Below are positions 15,002 through 23,551 of a stretch of 32,868 nucleotides of DNA, piece after piece. The stretch covers positions 1-32,868 of the forward strand of contig UQIY01000024.1 in the NCBI GenBank assembly GCA_900541195.1. Direction: 5' to 3'. How positions within the stretch are numbered: the first letter of the stretch is position 1; the number at the start of each line of letters is the position of its first letter. The stretch comes from an uncultured Collinsella sp. Its GTDB lineage: Bacteria; Actinomycetota; Coriobacteriia; Coriobacteriales; Coriobacteriaceae. The notes beneath the pieces are model-generated. The model worked only from the letters and a program-made list of their open reading frames with translations, did not search any database and was not told where the DNA came from. The position numbers and the translations under genes were made by a program.

Positions 15002-17173
15002 ATGGGTCCTCGCCAACGACAGGGGCGCGGTCGCTCTAAGACGCATGCCCTTCCCATAATCTTGCTCTCGTTTTTGGGCTTTTTGCTCATCGCGGGCGTA
15101 GCGTTTGGCATCGGCATGATCGGCAACGTCAACCGCTGGCTGTCCGATCTGCCCGACTACACCGATGCCAACGCGTATCTGGTGAGCGAGCCCACCGACA
15201 TCGTCGACTGCAACGGCAATACCATTGCGAGTTTCTACACGCAAAACCGCAAGTCCATCACCAAGGACCAAGTGTCCCCGTACGTGCTGCAGGGCACCGT
15301 TGACGTTGAGGACGAGCGCTTCTACGAGCATGGCGGCATCGACCTCTGGGGCATTGCACGCGCATCGGTGGCAACCCTCACCGGCGGCCACGAGGGCGCA
15401 TCGACCATCACCCAGCAGCTGGTTCGCAACACCATCTTGCAGGAGGAACAATTCGACTCGACCATCGAGCGTAAGGTGCGCGAGGCCTATATCGCCATCA
15501 AGATGGAGGATATGTACTCCAAAGACGAGATCCTCATGATGTACCTCAACACCATCTACTACGGCCATGGAGCATATGGCATCGAGGCCGCAGCCGAGAC
15601 CTATCTGTCCAAAACCGCCGCCGACCTCACGCTGAGCGAGGCCGCGCTGCTCATCGGCCTTCCCAACTCGCCCTCGCAGTACGACCCCACGGTTAATCCC
15701 GACCTGGCGTTGTCCCGCCGCAACAAGGTTCTGGACAACATGCTGCGTCTAGGCCACATCACGCAGGAAGAGCACGATGCCGCGCAGGCTGAGCCCATCA
15801 CGCTTAACGTGACCGAGATTTCGGGCAGTGGCGTCGATGTGTACTCTCAGCCCTACTTTGTCGCCTACGTTAAGCAGCTGCTTGAGCAGGAGTTCTCCAC
15901 CGACGTGCTCTTTAAGGGCGGTCTGACCGTCAAGACCACCATCGACCCCACCATGCAGCAGGTGGCCGAGGAGGCCGTGCGCTCGCAGCTCGACACGCTT
16001 TCGCTCGACGGCCTGGACATGGGCATGGTCGTCGTTGACCCCAAGACCGGCTACATCAAGTGCATGGTGGGCGGCTACGACTACAACGCCGACGAGAATC
16101 ACGTGAACCACGCTACGGCAAAGCGCCCCGTGGGTTCCACGTTTAAGGCCTTTACGCTGGCAACTGCCATCCAAAACGGTATGAACCCCAACGTCACCCT
16201 CAACTGCAACTCGCCGCTCAAGGCCAAGGGCACCACGACCGAGGTGCAAAACTACGGCAAAAAGAGCTATGGCAACATCACGCTTAAGCAGGCAACGGCA
16301 TACTCATCCAATACCGGCTACATTCAGGTGGCCGAAGCCATCGGCAATGACAAGATCATGTCGCTCGTCAAAAAGCTCGGCATCGATCCCGCCAAGGACA
16401 ATATCGAGGACGTTCCCGTCATGACGCTCGGCACCGGGTCCATCTCACCGCTCGAGATGGCATCGGCCTACGCAACGTTTGCCAACGGTGGCTACTACCG
16501 TCAGCCCATCGCCATTACCGAGATCGACTCGCGTACCGGCTCGGTTCTGTACCAGCACACCGACAATCCCACGCAGGTGCTCACCGAAGGCGAGGCTGCC
16601 GCGGTTACCGACGTTCTATCCGGCGTCATGCAGGGCAGCGGCACGGGTGCCGCCGGCGCGCTGAGCGTCAACCAGCCCTATGCCGGCAAGACGGGTACCA
16701 CTGACAACACCACCAACCTGTGGTTCTGCGGCTTCACGCCGCAACTGGCATGCGCCCTGTGGACCGGTTATTCCGCAGGCGAGATTCCCATCCAAAAGTA
16801 CGGTTCGGACCTGCTGGGCGACAGCACCAACCTGCCCGTCTTTAAGAAGTTCATGAACACCGTTCTTGCGGGCACCGAGCGCGAGGAATTCCCGACCGGA
16901 ACGGCTCCCACGTACAAGAACAATAACGTCTGGAAGTTCTACGGCACAAACAACAAAAAGAAATACGAAGAGGATAAAGACGAGGGAAAAGAAGAGGAAG
17001 AGACCACGACCACCACAACGACAACGACAACCACGACCACTGAAACCCCGGGCGGCAACACCACCGGCGATAGCGGCACGACAGGTGGCGACGGTGGCAC
17101 GGGTGGCGACGGTGGCACGCCGACGCCCGCCCCCGATCCTACGCCCACGCCCGACCCCTCTACGGGCCAGTAG
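15002..17173 (+). CDS. Class A penicillin-binding protein (transglycosylase/transpeptidase)
   Basis: A 723-residue bifunctional peptidoglycan synthase of the PBP1A type. A short basic cytoplasmic tail and one transmembrane helix (about 18-40) anchor it. The GT51 transglycosylase domain has catalytic E103 in EDERFYEH, GASTITQQL and RKVREAYIA. The transpeptidase has S379-x-x-K382 (GSTFK), S435-S436-N437 and K563-T-G. The C-terminus is acidic, then a run of threonines (codons around 17003-17042), then Gly/Thr- and Pro-rich repeats ending PDPSTGQ, a likely wall-spanning or disordered tail. GGAGG precedes the ATG by 7 nt. It is a single-gene unit ended by a strong terminator. Confidence 0.96.
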   Translation: MGPRQRQGRGRSKTHALPIILLSFLGFLLIAGVAFGIGMIGNVNRWLSDLPDYTDANAYLVSEPTDIVDCNGNTIASFYTQNRKSITKDQVSPYVLQGTVDVEDERFYEHGGIDLWGIARASVATLTGGHEGASTITQQLVRNTILQEEQFDSTIERKVREAYIAIKMEDMYSKDEILMMYLNTIYYGHGAYGIEAAAETYLSKTAADLTLSEAALLIGLPNSPSQYDPTVNPDLALSRRNKVLDNMLRLGHITQEEHDAAQAEPITLNVTEISGSGVDVYSQPYFVAYVKQLLEQEFSTDVLFKGGLTVKTTIDPTMQQVAEEAVRSQLDTLSLDGLDMGMVVVDPKTGYIKCMVGGYDYNADENHVNHATAKRPVGSTFKAFTLATAIQNGMNPNVTLNCNSPLKAKGTTTEVQNYGKKSYGNITLKQATAYSSNTGYIQVAEAIGNDKIMSLVKKLGIDPAKDNIEDVPVMTLGTGSISPLEMASAYATFANGGYYRQPIAITEIDSRTGSVLYQHTDNPTQVLTEGEAAAVTDVLSGVMQGSGTGAAGALSVNQPYAGKTGTTDNTTNLWFCGFTPQLACALWTGYSAGEIPIQKYGSDLLGDSTNLPVFKKFMNTVLAGTEREEFPTGTAPTYKNNNVWKFYGTNNKKKYEEDKDEGKEEEETTTTTTTTTTTTTETPGGNTTGDSGTTGGDGGTGGDGGTPTPAPDPTPTPDPSTGQ
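17003..17160 (+). repeat. Low-complexity coding repeat (Thr, Gly/Asp and Pro tracts)
   Basis: A near-microsatellite of ACN codons (about 17003-17042) encodes 13 consecutive threonines. It is followed by repeats of GGTGGC-type codons encoding GGDGGTGGDGG and then a Pro/Thr tract. Such tracts change length by slippage and can vary between strains, here within the PBP tail. Confidence 0.75.
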
Positions 17174-17196
17174 ACGCAAAGCGGCATCTGACACCA

Positions 17197-17240
17197 AGGC
17201 GCCCGAGCAGCACGTACGCTGCTCGGGCGCCTCTTTATTT
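17197..17240 (+). terminator. Rho-independent terminator of the PBP gene
   Basis: A perfect 15-bp stem, AGGCGCCCGAGCAGC (17197-17211) with its complement at 17218-17232, has a 6-nt loop ACGTAC. It is followed by CTTTATTT. Confidence 0.92.
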
Positions 17241-17309
17241 CGGCAGATGTCATAAGACGCCACGACGGCCCCGGCTGCAAGACCGATAGGGCAACGGATG
17301 CCGGCAGGC

Positions 17310-17337
17310 AAAAGGGCGCTGACCTTCGTCAACGCCC
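17310..17337 (-). terminator. Rho-independent terminator of argR
   Basis: On the minus strand GGGCGTTGAC, loop GAAG and GTCAGCGCCC form a 10-bp stem followed by TTTT. One pair is U-G only when read on the minus strand, which supports this orientation. Confidence 0.8.
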
Positions 17338-17388
17338 TCGGCAATTACCTATAGCAACAATCGGCACAGCAGCAGTACCGCTACTCCC

Positions 17389-17826
17389 CTACTTGTGAGA
17401 GTTACTCAGCTTGTTGATGAGCGCCTCAAGGCGTTCGCCGTCCTCGGCCGTCTGCGCAATGACCAAGATCGTGTCGTTGCCGGCAAGCGAGCCAAGCACA
17501 TCGGGCAGCTCCGCAGCATCGACCGCTGCGGCAATACCAGAAGCCGTACCGGGCTGCGCCTTGATCATAACCAGATTATCGGTGCGCAGCACGCCGGTAA
17601 CCAACTCGGAAACCATGCGCTGCAGATGCAGGTCCTCGGCAAGGACATAGATGCCCTCGGGGAGCTTACGCAGTCCCATGTCCGCGATATCGCGCGAAAC
17701 GGTCGCCTGCGTGCAATCGAAACCCATGGCGCGAAGCTCGTCTACCAAAACGCGCTGCGTGCGTACGTCCTTATTGCGAACAATATCTCTGATGGCATCC
17801 TGGCGCCCATTGCGTTTTTTGGCCAT
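17389..17826 (-). CDS. argR: Arginine repressor
   Basis: A 145-residue ArgR-family regulator of arginine biosynthesis and catabolism. The N-terminal winged helix contains CTQATVSRDIADMGLRK. The C-terminal hexamerisation and arginine-binding domain contains PGTASGIAAAVDA and GNDTILVIA. Start: ATG 17826 has GAGG about 7 nt upstream; a TTG start at 17859 would add 11 residues and overlaps a palindrome. The upstream region carries a perfect 17-nt palindrome (17857-17873) and two TGAAT half-sites, consistent with autoregulation. No arg genes are in the window. A family 2-like glycosyltransferase gene lies upstream on the same strand. Confidence 0.95.
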   Translation of the reverse strand: MAKKRNGRQDAIRDIVRNKDVRTQRVLVDELRAMGFDCTQATVSRDIADMGLRKLPEGIYVLAEDLHLQRMVSELVTGVLRTDNLVMIKAQPGTASGIAAAVDAAELPDVLGSLAGNDTILVIAQTAEDGERLEALINKLSNSHK

Positions 17827-17856
17827 ACAATACCTCACTCCAAAAGATGGCGGAGA

Positions 17857-17873
17857 CAATCACTTAGTGATTG
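17857..17873 (-). promoter_or_regulatory. Palindrome upstream of argR, possible operator
   Basis: CAATCACT-T-AGTGATTG is a perfect 8-1-8 palindrome just before the argR start. TGAAT half-sites overlap or follow it (17872-17876 and 17903-17907), similar to ARG-box halves. Two TTTCGAAA octamers lie further upstream (17917-17924 and 17942-17949). Binding by ArgR is inferred. Confidence 0.45.
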
Positions 17874-17958
17874 AATAGTTTAGCGCTATTTGAGGGTTTT
17901 AGTGAATAAGAACGCATTTCGAAACAATTCCATGCAATTTATTTCGAAAATCACGCTA

Positions 17959-19035
17959 CTAGACAGTCCTGGCGCCCGAACGATTGAAAAAGGCCGCCAG
18001 ATGCGTATACAACGCACACCGCATGGGCTTGGCGCTGGCTATCGAACCATAGAGCAGACCTAGACCACGATGATTGCCCTTAAGGGCCGCAACCATCTGA
18101 CGGGTACGCTGCGCATCGACCATATCATGCAAACGGGCCGAACGCTCTATTGAAGACACCCCATGGGGGCTCAGACACAGATTTTCGATGCAGGCAACCA
18201 GACCGGTGTAGTAATACCGCTGGCAGACCAGTTTTAACTGATCGCTACCGCCCGCGACGGTAAGCGAGTCGGCAAGCCTGTCGAGCGCCCCGATATCATC
18301 AGAAAGCCTGGCAAACATCGTGGGGTCAAACGTCTCCGTAATCGACGGCGCCACTGCATGAAAACGGGCACGGCCACATCCCAAAACGCGCTTTGCCTGC
18401 GAAAGCGCGAACGTCAAAAAAGACACCGTGCGAAACGCATCGCCATGCGCAAGGCACGCCTCAAAGAGGGCGCGATCATACAGCACGCCAGAGGTCTGTC
18501 GGATTAAACCACAGGAAACCAATTGGGTCAGGCAAGCCGCCTGGTCCTCATCTTCAGAAACGGATGTCGCGTCCAAAACTCGGGAATGACGATCGCGGTG
18601 AGCATCGTAGCGATCGAGCGAAACAGAGGGAAGCACAATATCAGCCGAAGCGTCGCAGGAGCTGTCGACCATCTGCGAAAGGGACTGCGGCGCAAACCAC
18701 TCATTGGCATTCATCGCAATGATCTGGGAGCCGCGCGAAGCCGCTAAACCGGCACGCAGACAGGCACCAGGCGCTTGGTCCTCAACATCAATCAAATCAA
18801 TATGAATGTCTCTGCCGGCAGCGACTTCGAGCGAATGACGCACACCAGCTACCACGCCGCGGCAAACGACGACAATTTGCAAATCGTAGAGGTCTTGGTT
18901 CTGGATGCTCTCGAGAGCGCGCATCGTATAACTGGGCGAACCCTCAACAATCAGGATCACCGAAAGTCGCGGATGCGAACCACGTCGAACCAAGTTTTCC
19001 GTCCTCTCGACAGCTAGTAACAAACTGTCGTTCAT
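17959..19035 (-). CDS. Family 2-like glycosyltransferase, degenerate active site
   Basis: A 358-residue protein with a GT-A type N-terminal domain. The first strand LSVILIVEGSPSYTMRALESI and the block LRAGLAASRGSQIIAMNANEW follow the usual GT2 layout. However, the metal-binding D-x-D is replaced by N-A-N, and the N-D-G-S after the second strand is absent. It may be inactive, use another mechanism, or have become a binding protein. No transmembrane helix is evident. Start ATG 19035 has GGGGTG upstream; the TTG 15 nt further up is less likely. The C-terminal ~150 residues resemble the helical tails of wall- or teichoic-type GT2 enzymes, but I cannot name the substrate. Confidence 0.65.
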   Translation of the reverse strand: MNDSLLLAVERTENLVRRGSHPRLSVILIVEGSPSYTMRALESIQNQDLYDLQIVVVCRGVVAGVRHSLEVAAGRDIHIDLIDVEDQAPGACLRAGLAASRGSQIIAMNANEWFAPQSLSQMVDSSCDASADIVLPSVSLDRYDAHRDRHSRVLDATSVSEDEDQAACLTQLVSCGLIRQTSGVLYDRALFEACLAHGDAFRTVSFLTFALSQAKRVLGCGRARFHAVAPSITETFDPTMFARLSDDIGALDRLADSLTVAGGSDQLKLVCQRYYYTGLVACIENLCLSPHGVSSIERSARLHDMVDAQRTRQMVAALKGNHRGLGLLYGSIASAKPMRCALYTHLAAFFNRSGARTV

Positions 19036-19154
19036 GGTACACCCCGTCAATTAATGCGAGCGGTCGCCCGCCGCGATGCACGTCAAGAACAGATGTTGCA
19101 CACGCCCCGCCCACAGGCGCCGCACACAAAGATCGCCGTCAGGCAGCCACTTCC

Positions 19155-19979
19155 CTAATCGAGTACCACAAGCTCGGTGGGGTCGTAGTCCACCCCCATA
19201 AAGGTAAGACCGCAGGCGGGCGCCGTAGGACCAGCAGCGGAGCGATCGCAGGCATCAATGACCTCACGCATCCACTCGGGATCGCGGCGATGCATGCCGA
19301 TCTCGACGAGGGTGCCCACAATGGTTCGCACCATCGAATGCAAAAACGCATTGCCCTCGATGGTAAACGTGAGGATGTCCTCGCCAAAGGCGACCTCATG
19401 ACCAAACTCGGCACGCATTACGCAACGGTGCGTAGGTTTGCCCACGGCAGAGGCGACCTTGCAAAAGCTCTTAAAGTCCTGCTCGCCCAAAAGCGCGGGG
19501 CAGGCGGCCGCCATCGCATCGACGTCGAGGGGATAGCGATGCCACCACACGGCCCCGCGTGATAGCACGGGCCGCGCATCACGATCGGCAATGCGATAGG
19601 TGTACGTGCGAGAACGCGCGTCAAAGCGCGCAGAAAAGCCCTTACGAGCCTTGTAGACCTCGTTTATGGCGATATCTTTGCCCAGGAGGGCATCCATAGC
19701 CCTCAGCCACCTACGGCGCGTCAAAGCGAGCTCAGCGTCCGTTACGGGCACGCTGATGTATTGGGCCACCGCATGCACGCCGGCATCGGTACGCCCCGCG
19801 CACGTCAGATCGATTGGGCGGCGCAGCAACGTCTCAATGGCACGGCGCAGCTCGCCCGCAACCGTCGTCTGGCCCGGCTGTTCGGCAAATCCGCTATAGG
19901 AGGAGCCATCGTAGGCCACGCGAAATACAAGGGTGGCGTCGAGCTCGGGGGTCGAATTGAAATCAGACGGCGCAGTCAT
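19155..19979 (-). CDS. truA: tRNA pseudouridine(38-40) synthase TruA
   Basis: A 274-residue TruA that isomerises uridines 38-40 in tRNA anticodon arms. The catalytic aspartate is D65 in CAGRTDAGVHA. FDARSRTYTYRI and FLHSMVRTIVGTL are further family signatures. The start ATG 19979 has GGGAG about 6 nt upstream; a TTG start at 19994 has none. It lies just after the rplQ terminator, in the position truA often takes behind the alpha operon in actinobacteria. Confidence 0.95.
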   Translation of the reverse strand: MTAPSDFNSTPELDATLVFRVAYDGSSYSGFAEQPGQTTVAGELRRAIETLLRRPIDLTCAGRTDAGVHAVAQYISVPVTDAELALTRRRWLRAMDALLGKDIAINEVYKARKGFSARFDARSRTYTYRIADRDARPVLSRGAVWWHRYPLDVDAMAAACPALLGEQDFKSFCKVASAVGKPTHRCVMRAEFGHEVAFGEDILTFTIEGNAFLHSMVRTIVGTLVEIGMHRRDPEWMREVIDACDRSAAGPTAPACGLTFMGVDYDPTELVVLD

Positions 19980-20014
19980 GGGCGCTCCCAACAAACTAGC
20001 AACGGTATTGCGAC

Positions 20015-20045
20015 AAAAAAAGAGGGGTACGCGAACGTACCCCTC
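20015..20045 (-). terminator. Rho-independent terminator of the spc-alpha operon
   Basis: On the minus strand GAGGGGTACG, tetraloop TTCG and CGTACCCCTC form a perfect 10-bp stem followed by seven T. It stands 26 nt after the rplQ stop. Confidence 0.95.
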
Positions 20046-20071
20046 GAATATAGCCTATGCAGACAGAATGT

Positions 20072-20539
20072 CTACTCAGCGGTCTCCTCAGCAGGAGCCT
20101 CCTCGACAGCCTCGACCTTCTTGGGAGCAGCGGCCTTCTTGGGGGCCGGAGCAGCCTTCTTGGCCTTAGGCGTGCAAGGCTCGGTGACGAGCTCCATGAT
20201 AACGATAGGAGCGTTGTCGCCCTTACGGTTACCGAGTTTCATGATGCGGGTGTAACCGCCGTTGCGGTCCTGCCACATGCCCTGAGCAGCCTTGTCGAAG
20301 ATCTCGGCAACGAGCTGCTTATCGCCGAGCTTGGCGATAGCCAGACGACGAGAGTGCAGGTCGCCCTTCTTGGCCCAGGTGATAATCGGGTCGACGACCG
20401 AACGCAGCGCCTTAGCGCGGGTCTCGGTGGTCTTGATGCGGTCGTTCTCGAAGAGGGCCTTAGCAAGGCTCTTCTTCATGGCCTTGGTGTGGCTCGCATC
20501 GGTGCCGAGCTTCAGGCCCTTCTTAACGTTGTGACGCAT
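20072..20539 (-). CDS. rplQ: 50S ribosomal protein L17
   Basis: 155 residues. MRHNVKKGLKLGTDASHTKAM and TETRAKALRSVVDPIITWAKKGDLHSRR are standard L17 blocks. A C-terminal extension of about 35 residues is rich in Ala, Lys, Pro and Glu (AAPAPKKAAAPKK), as in several actinobacteria. It is the last gene of the alpha operon, 30 nt after rpoA. Confidence 0.97.
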   Translation of the reverse strand: MRHNVKKGLKLGTDASHTKAMKKSLAKALFENDRIKTTETRAKALRSVVDPIITWAKKGDLHSRRLAIAKLGDKQLVAEIFDKAAQGMWQDRNGGYTRIMKLGNRKGDNAPIVIMELVTEPCTPKAKKAAPAPKKAAAPKKVEAVEEAPAEETAE

Positions 20540-20569
20540 GGTCTAGTTTCTCCTCAAATATGCGAAGCA

Positions 20570-21511
20570 TTAAGCCTTCAGGCTCAGGCCCATGGACTCA
20601 AGCTTGTCCTTCACTTCCTCGATCGACTTAACACCGAAGTTACGGATGTTGAGCAGATCGTTCTCCGAGAACTCAACGAGCTGACGGACCGAGTGAATGC
20701 TGGCGCGCTTAAGGCAGTTGTAGGAACGGACGGAAAGGTCCAGGTCCTCGATCTGCTTGTCCAGCTCGGCGTTGTCGTTGGTGACCTCGGGAGCGAAGAT
20801 CGAAGCCTCCTCCTCGACCTCGGGGGTCTCGGCAAGGTTCATAAAGGCGGCCATATGCTGGTTGATGATATTGGCAGCCTGGACCACGGCGTCGCGCGGG
20901 GCGATGGAACCGTTGGTCTCGATCTCGAGGACAAGGCGGTCGTAGTCGGTATGCTGACCGACACGGCAAGCCTCAACGAGCTTGGCGCAACGGGACACCG
21001 GCGAGTACAGCGAGTCGACGTTGATCACACCGATGGGATCGTTGTCACGCTTGTTAGCCTCGCCAGAGACATAGCCGCGACCATATCCGATGCGCATGCT
21101 CATGGTGAGATGGCCACCCTCGGTGAGCGTAGCAATGTGCTGCTCGGGGTTGACCAGCTCAAACTCGGACGGAATAAAGAAGTCCGCACCGGTGACCTCG
21201 CAGGGGCCGTCAACCGAGATGGTGGCGGTCGCCTCGTCGGTCGTGCCGAGAGCCCTGAAGACAAGACCCTTGACATTCAGGACGATGTCGGTGACATCCT
21301 CGACCATGTTAGGGATGGTCATGAACTCGTGCTGCGCACCATCGATCTGAATAGCCTCGACGGCGGCACCCTCGAGCGAGGACAGAAGAACGCGACGAAG
21401 GGAGTTACCCAGCGTATCGCCGTAGCCACGCTCGAGCGGCTCAACGGAGACACGAGCAGAGGTCTCGTTAATCTCTTCGACCTGAACCTGAGGCCTAATG
21501 AATTCTGACAT
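20570..21511 (-). CDS. rpoA: RNA polymerase alpha subunit
   Basis: 313 residues. The N-terminal assembly domain has LERGYGDTLGNSLRRVLLSSLEG split over a conserved block. The C-terminal domain (about 245-313) binds promoter UP elements and activators, and contains LKRASIHSVRQL and NIRNFGVKSIEEV. An acidic linker (TPEVEEEASIFAPEV) joins them. GGAGG precedes the start. It sits in the usual place between rpsD and rplQ. Confidence 0.98.
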   Translation of the reverse strand: MSEFIRPQVQVEEINETSARVSVEPLERGYGDTLGNSLRRVLLSSLEGAAVEAIQIDGAQHEFMTIPNMVEDVTDIVLNVKGLVFRALGTTDEATATISVDGPCEVTGADFFIPSEFELVNPEQHIATLTEGGHLTMSMRIGYGRGYVSGEANKRDNDPIGVINVDSLYSPVSRCAKLVEACRVGQHTDYDRLVLEIETNGSIAPRDAVVQAANIINQHMAAFMNLAETPEVEEEASIFAPEVTNDNAELDKQIEDLDLSVRSYNCLKRASIHSVRQLVEFSENDLLNIRNFGVKSIEEVKDKLESMGLSLKA

Positions 21512-21543
21512 GTATTACCTCCAGCCTCAGCAGCCCGGATGGA

Positions 21544-22140
21544 CTACTTAGAGTAGAGCTCGACGATGAGCTGCTCGTTGATATCACCGCTGATCTGCTC
21601 ACGCGTCGGCAGAGCGAGCACGTTACCAGACAGCTTCTCGATATCGACCTCGAGCCAGCCAGGGACCTCGAAACGCTCGGAGGAAATCAGAGCCTCCTTG
21701 ATGGGGAGGAGGTCACGGAACTTCTCGCCGACAGCGACGACGTCGCCGGCCTTGACGCGGTAGGACGGGATGTCCACGCGCTTGCCGTTCACGGTGAAGT
21801 GACCGTGACGGACGGACTGACGAGCCTCTTTGCGGGTGCGGGCGAAGCCAAGACGGAAGACGACGTTGTCGAGGCGAGACTCAAGGATGATCATGAGGTT
21901 CTCACCGGTGACGCCGTTCATCTTACGGGCCTTGTTGAAGTAGCCGTGGAACTGCTTCTCCAGAACGCCATAGATGAACTTGACCTTCTGCTTCTCGCGC
22001 AGCTGCATGCCGTACTCAGATTCCTTGCGACGGCGCTTGGGCTGACGGATAGATTCCTTCTTGCTGCTATAACCGAGCTCAGCGGGATCGATCCCGAGCT
22101 GACGGCAGCGCTTAAGAACAGGAGTCCTGTCGATTGCCAT
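21544..22140 (-). CDS. rpsD: 30S ribosomal protein S4
   Basis: 198 residues. The S4 RNA-binding domain (LESRLDNVVFRLGFARTRKEA) is clear. The N-terminus, MAIDRTPVLKRCRQLGIDP, has a single cysteine, so this is a zinc-free form rather than the four-cysteine type. S4 nucleates small-subunit assembly and often regulates the alpha operon by feedback. No regulatory pseudoknot could be identified here. Confidence 0.97.
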   Translation of the reverse strand: MAIDRTPVLKRCRQLGIDPAELGYSSKKESIRQPKRRRKESEYGMQLREKQKVKFIYGVLEKQFHGYFNKARKMNGVTGENLMIILESRLDNVVFRLGFARTRKEARQSVRHGHFTVNGKRVDIPSYRVKAGDVVAVGEKFRDLLPIKEALISSERFEVPGWLEVDIEKLSGNVLALPTREQISGDINEQLIVELYSK

Positions 22141-22159
22141 ATTGATACGATCCTTTCAG

Positions 22160-22564
22160 TTACACGCGGCGACGCTTCTTGGGGCGGCAGCCGTTGTGCG
22201 GGATGGGGGTCTTGTCCTGGATGCTCGAGACCTCGAGGCCAGCAGCCTGGAGGGAGCGGATGGCGGTCTCACGACCGGAGCCGGGGCCCTTGACGAAGAC
22301 GGAAACCTTCTTCATACCGTGCTCCATGGCCTGCTTGGCAGCAGCCTCGGCAGCCATCTGGGCAGCGAACGGCGTGGACTTACGGGAGCCCTTGAAGCCC
22401 ACCTGGCCAGCCGACTTCCAGGAAATGACGTTGCCCTGGGGATCGGTGATCGAAACGATCGTGTTGTTGAACGTAGAACGAATGTGAGCCTGGCCCACGG
22501 AAATGTTCTTACGGTCCGCGCGCTTCAGACGGGCAGCGCGAACGTTCTTCTTAGCAGTAGCCAT
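22160..22564 (-). CDS. rpsK: 30S ribosomal protein S11
   Basis: 134 residues. GQAHIRSTFNNTIVSITDPQG is split by no gap, and the end NGCRPKKRRRV is typical. It lies in the platform of the 30S subunit near the mRNA exit. It is 14 nt after rpsM and 19 nt before rpsD. Confidence 0.97.
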   Translation of the reverse strand: MATAKKNVRAARLKRADRKNISVGQAHIRSTFNNTIVSITDPQGNVISWKSAGQVGFKGSRKSTPFAAQMAAEAAAKQAMEHGMKKVSVFVKGPGSGRETAIRSLQAAGLEVSSIQDKTPIPHNGCRPKKRRRV

Positions 22565-22578
22565 CTATCTAGCGCTCC

Positions 22579-22953
22579 TTATTTCTTCTTCTTAGCACCG
22601 ATCTGACGCTTCGGGCCCTTGCGGGTACGAGCGTTAGTGTGGGTGCGCTGGCCGCGGACCGGGAGGCCCTTGCGGTGACGAAGGCCGCGGTTGCAGCCGA
22701 TGTCCATAAGGCGCTTGACGTTCTGGTTGCGCTCACGGCGGAGGTCGCCCTCAACCATGATCTGGTTCTTGTCGATATAATCGCGGATGGCGTTAACCTC
22801 ATCCTCGGTGAGGTCCTTAACGCGCGTATCCACGTTAACGTTGCACTCGACGCAAATCTTCGTCGCAGTGGTGCGGCCGATGCCGTAAATGTAGGTCAGA
22901 CCGATCTCAACGCGCTTCTCACGCGGGAGGTCGACACCATTAATACGGGCCAA
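22579..22953 (-). CDS. rpsM: 30S ribosomal protein S13
   Basis: 124 residues. MARINGVDLPREKRVEIGLTY at the start, YIGIGRTTA-like helix-hairpin and RGLRHRKGLPVRGQRT near the end identify S13, which contacts tRNA and the 50S subunit. The lysine-rich end is normal. It is 14 nt after rpmJ. Confidence 0.97.
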   Translation of the reverse strand: MARINGVDLPREKRVEIGLTYIYGIGRTTATKICVECNVNVDTRVKDLTEDEVNAIRDYIDKNQIMVEGDLRRERNQNVKRLMDIGCNRGLRHRKGLPVRGQRTHTNARTRKGPKRQIGAKKKK

Positions 22954-22967
22954 CGTAGTCTCCTCTC

Positions 22968-23081
22968 TTAACCCTGACGCTGCTTATGACGGGGGTTCTC
23001 GCAAATGACGAGGACCTTGCCATGGCGCCTAATGATTTTGCACTTATCGCACATCTTCTTGACCGAAGGACGTACCTTCAT
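22968..23081 (-). CDS. rpmJ: 50S ribosomal protein L36
   Basis: A 37-residue gene translated by eye: it begins MKVRPSVKKMCDKCK and ends CENPRHKQRQG. The zinc ligands C11, C14, C27 and H32 are all present, so it is the zinc-binding form. It lies between infA (147-nt gap) and rpsM (14-nt gap), as in most actinobacteria. GGAAG precedes the ATG. Confidence 0.96.
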   Translation of the reverse strand: MKVRPSVKKMCDKCKIIRRHGKVLVICENPRHKQRQG

Positions 23082-23228
23082 CGTTCTTCCTTTCGGTAGC
23101 GCTCAAACTACTTCCCTACTATCTACTCGCCCAGCCGCAGGCGTTTAAAACTATGGCTGGTCTTCACACGCAAACCGACCGTAGGTTGAGCTAAGCCTGC
23201 AGTCGGAAAAGAGCGTGTATGCGTGTCG

Positions 23229-23453
23229 CTATTTATAGCGATAGGTGATGCGACCGCGGGTCAGGTCGTACGGGGAAAGCTCCACGACAACCCTGTCACC
23301 GGGGAGAATGCGGATGTAATTCATTCGGATCTTGCCAGAAATGTTGCACAGAACCGAATGACCGTTCTCGAGCTCGACCTTAAACATGGCGTTGGGCAGC
23401 GGCTCCTTTACCGTACCCTCGAGCTCAATTGCGTCTTCCTTCTTCACAAGCAA
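23229..23453 (-). CDS. infA: Translation initiation factor IF-1
   Basis: An OB-fold protein of about 74 residues that occupies the ribosomal A site during initiation. The body KKEDAIELEGTVKE and the end LSPYDLTRGRITYRYK are standard. The start codon is non-ATG: TTG at 23453 gives MLVKKED, while GTG at 23447 would give a shorter start closer to the common MAKKED. The upstream GAAAG is weak for either. A rare start with a weak ribosome site is worth noting for this gene. It is unusually far (226 nt) from map. Confidence 0.95.
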   Translation of the reverse strand: MLVKKEDAIELEGTVKEPLPNAMFKVELENGHSVLCNISGKIRMNYIRILPGDRVVVELSPYDLTRGRITYRYK

Positions 23454-23551
23454 TCATCTTTCTCTAGAAAACGACAGCGATTGAGTATTCTACAATACGC
23501 ATGCACGTATCGTAATATCTTCGTAATGGCTCCACATCTAAGTGGAACTTG

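Noticed and set aside
18944..19129. Small minus-strand ORF overlapping the start of the glycosyltransferase gene
   Set aside because: It is out of frame with the GT gene, lacks a ribosome site and shows no domain.
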